From Nocardia abscessus NBRC 100374 (GTDB lineage Bacteria; Actinomycetota; Actinomycetes; Mycobacteriales; Mycobacteriaceae): a stretch of DNA of 64,000 bases. Location: positions 1 through 64,000 of the forward strand of contig NZ_BAFP01000037.1 in the NCBI RefSeq assembly GCF_000308455.1, given 5' to 3'. Positions 50,212 through 57,684 of the stretch are shown piece after piece. Under the pieces are notes generated by a model. It worked only from the letters and a program-made list of their open reading frames with translations. It was not told the origin of the DNA and made no database searches. Position 1 is the stretch's first letter; each line of letters begins with the position of its first letter. A program made the translations under genes and the position numbers.

Positions 50212-50445
50212 GTGCATCTCGTCGTGCGGCTGCGCGGCTTACATCTGCACTTCGCGGCCTGTCTGACTGCCGCGTTGATCTTCGTCCAAGACGAAGCGGA
50301 ACGGCATAGCACGGACGGCGTGTACGTAGCGAAGGGCACGCCCGACCGCTTACCAAGGTTGCCTGGGGGAACGGCTGTATGTCGAGCGATGATGGTTCTG
50401 TTTGCGCTATCCCACCCCCGCTGCCGCCCGGTGCTTGCCCGGTGA
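50212..50445 (+). CDS. Possible small membrane-associated protein
   Basis: A 77-residue frame with a hydrophobic segment (LHLHFAACLTAALIFV) followed by DGVYVAKGTPDRLPRLPGG. No clear ribosome site. A competing frame begins at ATG 50187, overlapping the previous stop. I cannot tell which, if either, is translated. Nothing else is visible from 50188 to 50532. Confidence 0.3.
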   Translation: MHLVVRLRGLHLHFAACLTAALIFVQDEAERHSTDGVYVAKGTPDRLPRLPGGTAVCRAMMVLFALSHPRCRPVLAR

Positions 50446-50532
50446 GGCGGACGGGCGCGCGCAACCCCTGAACGTGGGACACTGTTCCGTTTGGGTGATA
50501 CGCAGGGCTACCGACTATCGGAAGGGAATGTG

Positions 50533-51063
50533 ATGGGGCAAGGCGACGACCAGTTGAGTATGGATCTGGGAGTTCCTGTCGAGCAGACCGCATGGGACAA
50601 ATGGGTTGATCCGGACCGCCGCAAGGCGCAGGCCCAAAAGTTCATGGACTATGCGGGCATAAGCGGTCTCCCTTCGGAGCCGTGGCCGGAAGACTCGGCC
50701 GAGGTCAAACGGCTTGACTCCATCGTCGCCGAACTGTTCCCGACCAGGGCTGCTGCTGCGGCAGCACCCGATGACGCCGACTTGGTTGACGCGTTCGTTT
50801 GTTTCATCGGTGCGTGCTTCGAAAGATTCGCAGGGTCCAGATTTATCGATGAAGAATGGTTCGGCCGCGAATATTCGTTTTACGACGACGTGAATCCCGC
50901 GTTAGAGATGGATACGGGCGACGAAGAAGACGTCGAGACCGTATGGGGATTAATCGGGCGCATGATCGAATATAGCCCCGAGGAGCATGAGGGGATGTTC
51001 TGCAAAATGGCTGCCGCCATTCGCGAGTACGCATCTCTCCACGAGGGCCATCGCAGCCGCTGA
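50533..51063 (+). CDS. Acidic protein preceding a nuclease-like gene
   Basis: A 176-residue strongly acidic protein (PEDSAEVKRLDSIVAELF, EMDTGDEEDVETVWG, YSPEEHEGMF). AAGGGA lies 5 bases before ATG 50533. It is predicted helical, with a hydrophobic core around VDAFVCFIGACFERFAG. The next gene, 70 bp on, encodes a basic nuclease-like protein. Acidic small partners of nucleases are often immunity proteins or antitoxins, so that role is proposed here without homology support. Confidence 0.65.
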   Translation: MGQGDDQLSMDLGVPVEQTAWDKWVDPDRRKAQAQKFMDYAGISGLPSEPWPEDSAEVKRLDSIVAELFPTRAAAAAAPDDADLVDAFVCFIGACFERFAGSRFIDEEWFGREYSFYDDVNPALEMDTGDEEDVETVWGLIGRMIEYSPEEHEGMFCKMAAAIREYASLHEGHRSR

Positions 51064-51133
51064 GCTGCCTCAACTGCTTCCTAGGCTACGGCCAAGAACT
51101 TCTCGAATCGCTTCAGGCTTCTTGGGGGATCGG

Positions 51134-52246
51134 TTGGACGAATACGAAAGAGACCGAGACAACTACAAGCCCCACGAGCGCGGAAGGATATTCGAGAACG
51201 GTATCGAAGCATATTTCAAGGACCGTGAGCGTGGATATCTACCCAGCTCCCGCATATACAAGACCCCGGAAGGCCGGATTCAGTTCGACCACGTCAGAGA
51301 GGAGCAAGGTAAAACTTTCTCTATCGAGGATAAATCCGGCAGAATTGAAGGACCCAAGGATGAAAAGCAGCTCAAGGCATTACGGGTCCTTCTGGAGACA
51401 GGCGTCGTGCAGGAGCATACGCTACGGTCAGTAGAAGGTGAGACTGTATCGAAAGACTGTCAGGTACTTATCAACGGTTTGAAGCAAGACTTCGGAGACA
51501 GATTCACCCACCTAGAAATCTCGCGAGCTGAAGCCCGGACAATTTGGGCATTGGGCGTGGATCTAGAGCGAAGTAAACAGCGCGAACTGCCGGAGCGAGG
51601 TAAGCAGCTTGAGTTACAAGGAGTAGCAGAGAAGGCGCGGGAGGAGAAAGCCCAGGAGCTACAAAAGCGGCGGGACAAAATCGCGGAGCGGGAGCGGGCG
51701 CGTGAGCGAGCCGAGAAGTTCCGGAATATGCTGCGATTCCGCGGCGGCGCTACCCGTGGCAGGGCGGAAGCCCCCGAACGAGTCGAGCGCGAGCGGCGGG
51801 CGCGAGAAGAGGCCGAGCGGGCCAGGCAGGCGGGCAGAACTCCGGAGAGCGAGCGTGCGCGAATTGAGCGCGAAGCTGCTGAACGGGTGGCGCAGGAATT
51901 CCCGACACCCAATCAGTTTCAGCAACGGGAAGCCGCTGACACTGGAGAGCATGCGGCCCGAGAAGCCGCCGACGCTGCCAGCCTGGAGCGGGCAGCAGCC
52001 GACGCCCGCACGGCAGAGGAGAAGGCGCGCGAAGCTCGCGAGGCAGCGGACAAGGAACGCGCCGAAGAACTGGCACGACTGCAAGCCCGAGGAGTGCCCC
52101 CGGAAGTCGTGAAGATTCTCGGGCTCGGGCAAGCGGAACCGCCGTCAGCGGCAGTACGGGAGCCGCCTGGTCATGCGCCTGGCGTTGTGCGTGGCGGCAC
52201 CGGACAGGGGCAGGAACGCTCACGTGGAATATCCCGCGACCGATAA
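51134..52246 (+). CDS. PD-(D/E)XK-like nuclease domain protein with charged coiled coil
   Basis: A 370-residue protein read from TTG 51134 after GGGGGAT; the start is uncertain. Residues 1-95 show a restriction-endonuclease-fold pattern: Glu21 in GRIFENGIEAYF, Asp52 in RIQFDHVREE, Glu65 and Lys67 in FSIEDKSG, and Gln79 in DEKQLKAL. Residues about 140-340 are a long Glu/Arg/Ala coiled coil (EKAREEKAQELQKRRDKIAE), followed by a flexible tail. No family is recognised. Context and motif suggest a DNA-cleaving effector; activity is inferred. Confidence 0.65.
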   Translation: MDEYERDRDNYKPHERGRIFENGIEAYFKDRERGYLPSSRIYKTPEGRIQFDHVREEQGKTFSIEDKSGRIEGPKDEKQLKALRVLLETGVVQEHTLRSVEGETVSKDCQVLINGLKQDFGDRFTHLEISRAEARTIWALGVDLERSKQRELPERGKQLELQGVAEKAREEKAQELQKRRDKIAERERARERAEKFRNMLRFRGGATRGRAEAPERVERERRAREEAERARQAGRTPESERARIEREAAERVAQEFPTPNQFQQREAADTGEHAAREAADAASLERAAADARTAEEKAREAREAADKERAEELARLQARGVPPEVVKILGLGQAEPPSAAVREPPGHAPGVVRGGTGQGQERSRGISRDR

Positions 52247-52407
52247 CCGACCCCCAAGTATGGGCGCAACCGGTTTCGTCGCTCACGGGCCGATCTAGAG
52301 GCGTGTCCGTAGGTGGGCTATAGCCCCTCCCCCGGCAGTAGTGGCCCACTCCCAGGCATTCGGGCCAATATTCACGCAGACAGGGGGGAGGGGGTATTGG
52401 GTCGACC

Positions 52408-52505
52408 GGTTCCCGGTTCCCGGTTCCCGGTTCCCGGTTCCCGGTTCCCGGTTCCCGGTTCCCGGTTCCCGGTTCCCGGTTCCCGGTTCCCGGTTCCCGG
52501 TTCCC
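52408..52505. repeat. (GGTTCCC)14 heptanucleotide tandem repeat
   Basis: Fourteen uninterrupted copies of GGTTCCC. The minus strand reads (GGGAACC)14, with fourteen GGG tracts spaced by four bases, which fits a G-quadruplex motif. It lies in the gap 52247-52579 between the convergent nuclease-like and HEPN-type genes, and all frames through it (GSRFPVP repeats) are artefacts. A short palindrome, GGGCTATAGCCC, is at 52313-52324. Confidence 0.9.
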
Positions 52506-52579
52506 GACAGTGGTTCCGGAACTTGGGGAACCGCTTGTGTGGCGCGTACGGTTCGACACGTCGATACCCGGAGGTCCGT

Positions 52580-53431
52580 CTACTCGCCTTCGGCTTTCTC
52601 GACGTTGCATCCATCGGTCCATCGGGCCAGCAAGCTGAGCGCTGCCAGTCGTTCCAATGCTTCCTGCTCGGTGTACTCGCTTTCGCCTTGTCCATGGGTT
52701 GATTGGTTCCGGATCGTCATTTGGACGCCAGGAGCGAAATGCACGAGACCGTCATTCATCCCCTTGACTGAGACGTGTGATGGATCACCTGGCCATCGCA
52801 GACGCGGCTGGCCAGGCTTCGGCGGATGCGAACTGAATGCGCTCTGCCACATAGATGCTCCGCTCTGGATGTCGAATCGATTGGTAATTGCGCGTCCGTG
52901 CTGCTCCACGGCATCACATGCGGCGGCAACTGCGCGCCGGAACTCCCCGATTTCCCAGAGCTTGGCTGCCGCGCCCCATATGAGTGGATGCAGTTCCGTA
53001 GGTCCCATGGATGGCGATAGGGCCGCTTCGGCACGCGCGATCATGGCTTCGAGCCGGCCGACTGCGTAGTCGGCGGTATCAAGTACGTCCGCAGGGGTGA
53101 CCACTGGCTTCGGGTAGGTGATGAAGCGCCAGTTCACTATCGGGTCGATTGGCAAGTTGTGACCTTGGACTGCGATCTTGCCGCCCGTGATCTCAGTTGC
53201 TTCGCTTGCTCGGCCTGCCGCTATTCCAATCTGCCTACGAAGCTCATAGATCTCATTGGTGTCGGCGTCGGCGCGGGGGGTAATAGACGGCAGAAGCCCC
53301 GGCGCAATCACAGTGTCCGCGTGTAGGTCGAGGTACTTGACGAGTAGGTTGCGGAACTCCACGACCGCCTGGTGGACGTCGCGAAGGTATTGGGGCTTGT
53401 AGTTGCTGACCACGGGGTTGCTTCCTGTCAT
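52580..53431 (-). CDS. Ymh/TIGR02391-type protein with HEPN RNxxxH motif
   Basis: A 283-residue protein. The C-terminal 135 residues match the phage-associated Ymh/TIGR02391 pattern: ELHPLIWGAAAKLWEIGEFRRAVAAACDAVE, a variable middle, then IRNQSTHGQ and EQEALERLAALSLLARW. Arg241 and His246 form R-N-x3-H, the catalytic motif of HEPN ribonucleases. Residues 1-130 are helical and of unknown role (VHQAVVEFRNLLVKYLDLHADT). HEPN proteins serve in toxin-antitoxin and abortive infection systems. Confidence 0.75.
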   Translation of the reverse strand: MTGSNPVVSNYKPQYLRDVHQAVVEFRNLLVKYLDLHADTVIAPGLLPSITPRADADTNEIYELRRQIGIAAGRASEATEITGGKIAVQGHNLPIDPIVNWRFITYPKPVVTPADVLDTADYAVGRLEAMIARAEAALSPSMGPTELHPLIWGAAAKLWEIGEFRRAVAAACDAVEQHGRAITNRFDIQSGASMWQSAFSSHPPKPGQPRLRWPGDPSHVSVKGMNDGLVHFAPGVQMTIRNQSTHGQGESEYTEQEALERLAALSLLARWTDGCNVEKAEGE

Positions 53432-53569
53432 CGCTGAAGGGGTTGGCGCGCAATCTCCGCAAGTGTGGCTGGGTGTACAGCCATGAACAAACCATTTTGC
53501 TGCATTGGTGGGCCGCGCTGGCGCGTACCGGTGGGTACGAGGTTGAGGACGAACGTCGTTGTCCCGTTA

Positions 53570-53883
53570 CGTGCTCGGTGACTCGGCAAGGTAGCGGTAC
53601 ACCGTGGCACGGGACACCCGAGTATTTTGGCGATATCAGGTACGGGCACGTCCTTCGATTTCAACGCACGCGCCTTGGCGGCGTCCGAGTCGTTGACCTT
53701 GGGGGGCGTCCGCCCTTGCGGCCATTGGCGGCAGCAGTGGCCAAACCGGCACGGGTGCGTTCGATCATGGGTGTCTCGTTCCAATTGCGCGAACGCGGCC
53801 ATGATCGTGAGCATTGCTTTGCCCATCGGGCCAGCGGTGTGCAATCCCTCGGTGAGCGAGCGGAACCCAACACCGCGTTCGGT
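53570..53883 (-). pseudogene. Serine recombinase (Tn3 resolvase type), decayed C-terminal fragment
   Basis: Reading leftwards from 53883: RGVGFRSLTEGLHTAGPMG and MLTIMAAFAQLERDT in one frame, MIERTRAGLATAAANGRKGG in a second, KVNDSDAAKARALKSKDVP back in the first, and VSRATVYRYLAE in a third. These are the C-terminal catalytic-helix and Hin-like DNA-binding parts of a resolvase/invertase. The N-terminal half with the Ser is cut off exactly where the 340-bp repeat begins. Frameshifts show it is not functional. Confidence 0.85.
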
Positions 53884-54183
53884 CTGGAGACCACCGGCCG
53901 GGTCAGCGGACAGCCACGGACCACGCCCATCGGCGGGCGGAGGATCGGGCGGGAATTCTGGTTGGTCGCCGAGTTCGGCGAGCGCTCGCAGTATGTCCGG
54001 AACATCAAGGCGGACAACCGGGTCCGGCTGCGGCTGCACGGGCGGTGGCACACGGGCACCGCGCACCTGCTGCCCGACGACGATCCGCGTGCCCGCCTCG
54101 CCGCCCTGCCGCGGGCCAACAGCGCGGCCGTCCGGCTCGTCGGCACCGACCTGCTCACCCTCCGCATCGATCTGGACGACTGA
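53884..54183 (+). pseudogene. Nitroreductase-family gene copy lacking its 5' end
   Basis: Codons 33-131 plus the stop of the gene at 47461-47856, starting LETTGRVSG and ending RIDLDD. The first 32 codons are missing and replaced by recombinase DNA, so there is no proper start. An in-frame extension to 53443 is open but is only the antisense of the recombinase. Confidence 0.85.
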
Positions 54184-54223
54184 GCCCCCGGGGCCGGGTG
54201 CGTCGAGATTGCACCCGACCAGG
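53884..54223 (+). repeat. 340-bp direct repeat, right copy
   Basis: It reads identical to 47557-47896. It joins the recombinase fragment on its left to the C-terminal antiporter fragment on its right. Lack of any difference I can see implies a recent duplication, gene conversion, or an assembly effect. Confidence 0.9.
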
Positions 54224-54229
54224 GCTGGA

Positions 54230-54392
54230 GGGCCCCTTGGTGCTCGGCCTCGGCGCGACCCAGATGGTGCTGCTGGCCCTCACCGTCGTAGTAGGCGGGC
54301 TGACGGTCGTCCCGGGTAGGGCGACCCTGCTACAGGGCGGCGTCCACCTGGCTGTGTTCGCAGCCTTCGTCGGCCTCGCCGCCAGCCCTTGA
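54230..54392 (+). pseudogene. chaA-like Ca2+/H+ antiporter, C-terminal fragment
   Basis: LVLGLGATQMVLLALTVVVGG continues to LTVVPGRATLLQGGVHLAVF and ends LAASP at 54392. This is the last helix pair of Cax/ChaA antiporters, including the conserved GRATLLQGGVH. It follows the right repeat directly and has no start codon of its own. Confidence 0.8.
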
Positions 54393-54489
54393 CCGGCGAA
54401 CGCGGAAACCACGAAGCGGTCGACCCACGCGCGTTGGGCGGCCCGCACGATCCACATCGCCGCCTCGCACTCGCGACGGAATGAACAGC

Positions 54490-54870
54490 TCAGTGCGGGT
54501 ACTGCGCCGCGTATCTCGCCCGTTCCAGCTCGCGGCGCCTGGCCCGCCGCGGGTTCTCCAGATCCGCGGGCAGCCCGTGTTTCACGAGCCGGTGCGCACG
54601 GTTCATCGGCATGAACGCGACGGTGTAGAACAGGGCCAGCAGCAGCGCCAGCAGGACCATCGCGCCGCGCAGCCACAGTTCGCCGGGGAACAGCAGGAAC
54701 GCCGCGAACAGGGGCGTGAACGGCACCATCCCGCGCGAGATGTGCCGGATGGTCGCGAACCTTCCGGTCAGATCGTCGCGCACCCACTCGCGCATCGAAT
54801 CGGGCAGGCGGCGTCCGAAGGCGTAGCCGAGCCACTGGATCGGATCGGGCCGTCGTCGCTGTCGAGTCAT
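54490..54870 (-). CDS. DUF5313-type membrane protein
   Basis: A 126-residue protein: an N-terminal PDPIQWLGYAFGRRLPDSMREWV motif, a histidine/arginine segment (IRHISRGMVPFTP), two helices (PLFAAFLLFPGELWL, AMVLLALLLALFYTVAFM) and a basic tail. Its ATG overlaps the MarR stop by four bases, so it is co-translated with the regulator. Function unknown. Confidence 0.8.
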   Translation of the reverse strand: MTRQRRRPDPIQWLGYAFGRRLPDSMREWVRDDLTGRFATIRHISRGMVPFTPLFAAFLLFPGELWLRGAMVLLALLLALFYTVAFMPMNRAHRLVKHGLPADLENPRRARRRELERARYAAQYPH

Positions 54871-55358
54871 GCCTGAACTCCTCGGTCGGTGGCGGGGGAG
54901 CCGGACTCGACGAGCACCGACCGGCGGGCCGCCTCGTTCACCCGGGTCAAGACGTCGCGCAACTCCTCGAGGTCGGCCATGGTCACGCCCAGGCGGCGTA
55001 CGACGGCGGGCGGGATCCGCTCGGCCTGCTCGCGCAGTTCGGCTCCGGCCCCGGTCAGGTTCACCACCAGGTTGCGCTCGTCCCGGCTGTCCCGTTCGCG
55101 GCTGATCAGCCCGGCCGCTTCCAGGCGTTTGAGCAGGGGGGACAGGGTGGGGGAGTCGAGCTGGACGGCCTCGGCGATCGCCTTGACCGACATCGGCGCT
55201 TCGCCCCAGAGGGCGAGCATCACCAGATACTGCGGGTGGGTGAGCCCGAGCGGCTCGAGCAGCGGCCGGTAGACGGCCAGCACCGAGCGGTTGGCCACCG
55301 CCAGCGCGAAGCACACCTGCCGATCCAAGCGCAGGGGATCGTCGATTTCGGTCTCCAT
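54867..55358 (-). CDS. MarR-family regulator, OhrR-like
   Basis: A 163-residue winged-helix regulator. Early Cys in RQVCFALAVANRSVLAVYRPLL followed by LGLTHPQYLVMLALWGE matches OhrR, which senses organic hydroperoxides through that Cys. The recognition region is LDSPTLSPLLKRLEAAGLI and the wing is RERDSRDERNLVVNLT. ATG 55358 follows AGGAGG by four bases. No ohr gene is nearby; the divergent DUF418 gene is the probable target. Confidence 0.87.
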   Translation of the reverse strand: METEIDDPLRLDRQVCFALAVANRSVLAVYRPLLEPLGLTHPQYLVMLALWGEAPMSVKAIAEAVQLDSPTLSPLLKRLEAAGLISRERDSRDERNLVVNLTGAGAELREQAERIPPAVVRRLGVTMADLEELRDVLTRVNEAARRSVLVESGSPATDRGVQA

Positions 55359-55380
55359 CGGTCCTCCTTGTCCGCGCTCC

Positions 55381-55421
55381 AAGTTAGCGCATGAATAGTT
55401 AGTGCATTAATCAATGTGCGC
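55381..55421. promoter_or_regulatory. MarR operator region
   Basis: AT-rich DNA between the divergent MarR and DUF418 genes, with GCGCATGA (55388-55395) echoed by TCAATGTGCGC (55411-55421) and a TTAGTGCATTAA core (55399-55410). The layout suits a MarR dimer site, but the symmetry is imperfect. Confidence 0.4.
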
Positions 55422-55476
55422 GACATCTCCGCTCGAGATCCCGGTGCGGCGGCGGGTGCTCGATACCGTGAAATTC

Positions 55477-56478
55477 ATGCACAACCATCCGGGCCCGCTA
55501 CGCATCGAGGAATTGGACGCGGTACGTGGGTTCGCGCTGTGCGGAATCCTCGTGGTGAACATCTGGCAGCTCAACGGGATGGTCACGACGGACGGGTCTG
55601 GCGCGGTGATCCCGGTGCGGCACGCGCTGTCGGTGCTGTTCGAGGGACGTTTCTTCCCGATCTTCGCGTTCCTGTTCGGGATCGGTTTCGCGTTGCTCAT
55701 GGACACCGCGGCGGAGCGCGGCGAGCGGCCGCGGCTGGTCCTGATCCGCCGCCTGCTCGCGCTCGGCGTCGTCGGCCTGATCCATCAGCAGTTCCAACCG
55801 GGTGAGGCGCTGCTGCCGTACGCGCTGGCCGGGTTGGTGATCCTGGTGCCCGCGTGGGCGCTGCCGAACTGGGTGGTGCTGCTGGCTGGCCTGGCAGGCA
55901 CCTTCGGCGTCGCGCTGGCCCTCGGCGGAGGGTTGGCCCTGGTGCCCGGGTTGTTCCTGCTCGGCCTGGCCACCGCACGCGCCGGGATCGTGGACACCTT
56001 GGACGAGCGGGGTTGGCAGATCGGTGCGGTCTTCGCTCTCGCCCTGCCCGCCGCGATAGTGGCGGGCAGGTGGGAGTACCGCACGCCGTATCTCGAGCTG
56101 TGGTCCACCCCCGCCATAGCCGTGGCGGGCCTGCTGGGCGCACTCGCTTATCTCACCGGACTGCTGCTGTTGCTGCGCATCGAACCCGGCCAGGTGCTGG
56201 CGGAGGTGTTGCGGCCGATGGGCCGCATGGCTTTGACCAACTACGTCGGCGCCACCGCCCTGATCCTGCTCGCCGCACCGCGTCTGGGACTGACCGGCTC
56301 CGATGACTACGCGACGGTGCTCGGGTTGGCCGCGGCGATAGTCGCGGTGCAGGCGGTGTTCAGCGCCGGGTGGTTGCGGTTGTTCGAGTACGGCCCGCTG
56401 GAATGGGTGTGGCGTTGCGTCACCTGGTGGACGATGGTGCCGATCCGGCGGGCGCGGGTGCCTAGCCGTCCGTACTGA
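55477..56478 (+). CDS. DUF418 (YeiB-like) membrane protein
   Basis: A 333-residue membrane protein with about nine helices. DUF418 markers are IEELDAVRGFALCGILVVNIW, GRFFPIFAFLFGIGFALLMD, LPYALAGLVILV and MGRMALTNYVGATA, with the C-terminal FEYGPLEWVWRCVTWW. ATG 55477 is chosen because ATG 55414 lies inside the putative operator; neither has a clear ribosome site. Function unknown. Confidence 0.85.
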   Translation: MHNHPGPLRIEELDAVRGFALCGILVVNIWQLNGMVTTDGSGAVIPVRHALSVLFEGRFFPIFAFLFGIGFALLMDTAAERGERPRLVLIRRLLALGVVGLIHQQFQPGEALLPYALAGLVILVPAWALPNWVVLLAGLAGTFGVALALGGGLALVPGLFLLGLATARAGIVDTLDERGWQIGAVFALALPAAIVAGRWEYRTPYLELWSTPAIAVAGLLGALAYLTGLLLLLRIEPGQVLAEVLRPMGRMALTNYVGATALILLAAPRLGLTGSDDYATVLGLAAAIVAVQAVFSAGWLRLFEYGPLEWVWRCVTWWTMVPIRRARVPSRPY

Positions 56479-56480
56479 AC

Positions 56481-57680
56481 TCAGCGTCCGGCGGCGGGAT
56501 CGCCGGTCTTCTCCAGCGCGGCCAGCGTCGCGGAAACCAGCGGCGCGGTGTCGAACTGAACGGCGACATCGACCAACCAGGCCAGCTCGGCGGCCAGCGT
56601 GGGTTGGCGCGGCTCGGCGAAGGATTCGTCGTCCCCGGCGGCCGGCAGGCCGAGCCGGTGCGCCCGCAGCGCGGCGGCGATGCGAGCGGCCTCGATCGCG
56701 GCGGCCCGGGTGCGCCCCGGAACAGCCAGTTCGGTGGCCAGGCGCTCGGCGATCGCCGTCGCCTCGCCGGACAGGTGCGGTTGCAGGCGCAACAGCCAGT
56801 CGCGGATCTCGATCACCCTGCGGTACACCCGGTCTCGGGCCGCCGTGCTCCGGTCCGGTGTTGGCGCCAGTTCCGGATCCACCTCACGCAGGGCCAGCCA
56901 CAGCGGACGCAGCCGCGGCAGCGCCCGCAGCCGGGCGATCGTGTGCAGCAGCCACGGCGCCAGCGAGGGGCACAGGTAACCGACCAGCATGACGGTCGCG
57001 CCCAGGCTCGCGAACGCGGGCGCGACGTCGGTGTTGAGGCGGCGCAGATCGAGGTCGAACCACGCCGCGCCGACAGCGATCACCTTGCCCGCGCTGTATC
57101 CCAGCGCGACGGCGCTGCCGACCGCGAGCAGCCGGAGGCCACGCCGCAACCAGAGCCGGTCGACCTCGCCGATCCATCTGCGGCACAACCCGATGATGCG
57201 GATCAGCGCCGCGGAGTACACCGCGAGGTAGACGCCGAGGAAAGCCACCGCCGACGGGACCTTCGCGTAGTGGGCGTCGAAGTCGGTCGGATGGCTCTCG
57301 TCGTGCACCGGCGCCACGGCGAACAGCACCGCCAACCCCGCGAGCACGAGCACCGGCAGCATGAGGACGCGCCGCCCGGCCCCGGCGTCCGGCTCCTGGG
57401 GCGCCACCATGAACCCGGTCCACACCACCTGAGCGAGCACGGCACTGGCGATGGCCCCGTACACCACGAGTGAAGCGAGATTGGGAATGCCCGAGACGTC
57501 CCCGATCCAGGTATAGGTCTGCGGCACAGCCGCTTCGAATCCGATCCCCGCCGCGAGAATGGCGAATGCGACGGCCCAGCGTGCGGGACTACCCGGGTTG
57601 CGAAGGGCGAGGGCGACCCGCCACAGGAAGGCGGCGAAGGCGAAGGCGGCCACGCCGCCGTAGACCAGTCCGAACCACAT
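56481..57680 (-). CDS. MAB_1171c-type putative membrane transporter
   Basis: A 399-residue protein with seven or so N-terminal helices (up to about residue 240) and a soluble helical C-terminus (IEIRDWLLRLQPHLSGEATAIAERLATE). It matches the MAB_1171c family, typically encoded after an XRE regulator and an ImmA/IrrE peptidase in mycobacteria and nocardiae, which is the arrangement here. Start ATG 57680 is four bases past the upstream stop. Transport activity is only assumed from topology. Confidence 0.78.
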   Translation of the reverse strand: MWFGLVYGGVAAFAFAAFLWRVALALRNPGSPARWAVAFAILAAGIGFEAAVPQTYTWIGDVSGIPNLASLVVYGAIASAVLAQVVWTGFMVAPQEPDAGAGRRVLMLPVLVLAGLAVLFAVAPVHDESHPTDFDAHYAKVPSAVAFLGVYLAVYSAALIRIIGLCRRWIGEVDRLWLRRGLRLLAVGSAVALGYSAGKVIAVGAAWFDLDLRRLNTDVAPAFASLGATVMLVGYLCPSLAPWLLHTIARLRALPRLRPLWLALREVDPELAPTPDRSTAARDRVYRRVIEIRDWLLRLQPHLSGEATAIAERLATELAVPGRTRAAAIEAARIAAALRAHRLGLPAAGDDESFAEPRQPTLAAELAWLVDVAVQFDTAPLVSATLAALEKTGDPAAGR

Positions 57681-57684
57681 CGGC

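Larger units (their letters stand above)
48059..53883. mobile_element. Accessory insertion disrupting the chaA-like gene
   Basis: About 5.8 kb of accessory DNA lies between the two antiporter fragments. Codon use is less GC-biased than the flanks. It carries an XRE regulator, five or six small genes, a nuclease-like coiled-coil protein, a heptamer repeat array, a HEPN-type protein and a decayed serine recombinase at its right end. No intact integrase, transfer or replication gene is present, so it looks like a remnant or a passenger block. Confidence 0.75.

Noticed and set aside
52408..52505. CRISPR-like array
   Set aside because: The units are 7 bp, contiguous, and have no spacers. No cas genes are present.
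52313..53069. Plus-strand frames containing repeated GSRFPVP
   Set aside because: They arise because the 7-bp repeat reads in all three frames with the same 21-base period. No start site or family supports them.
48059..53883. Complete integrative conjugative element or prophage
   Set aside because: No intact integrase, relaxase, transfer, replication or structural phage gene is present. Only a decayed recombinase remains.
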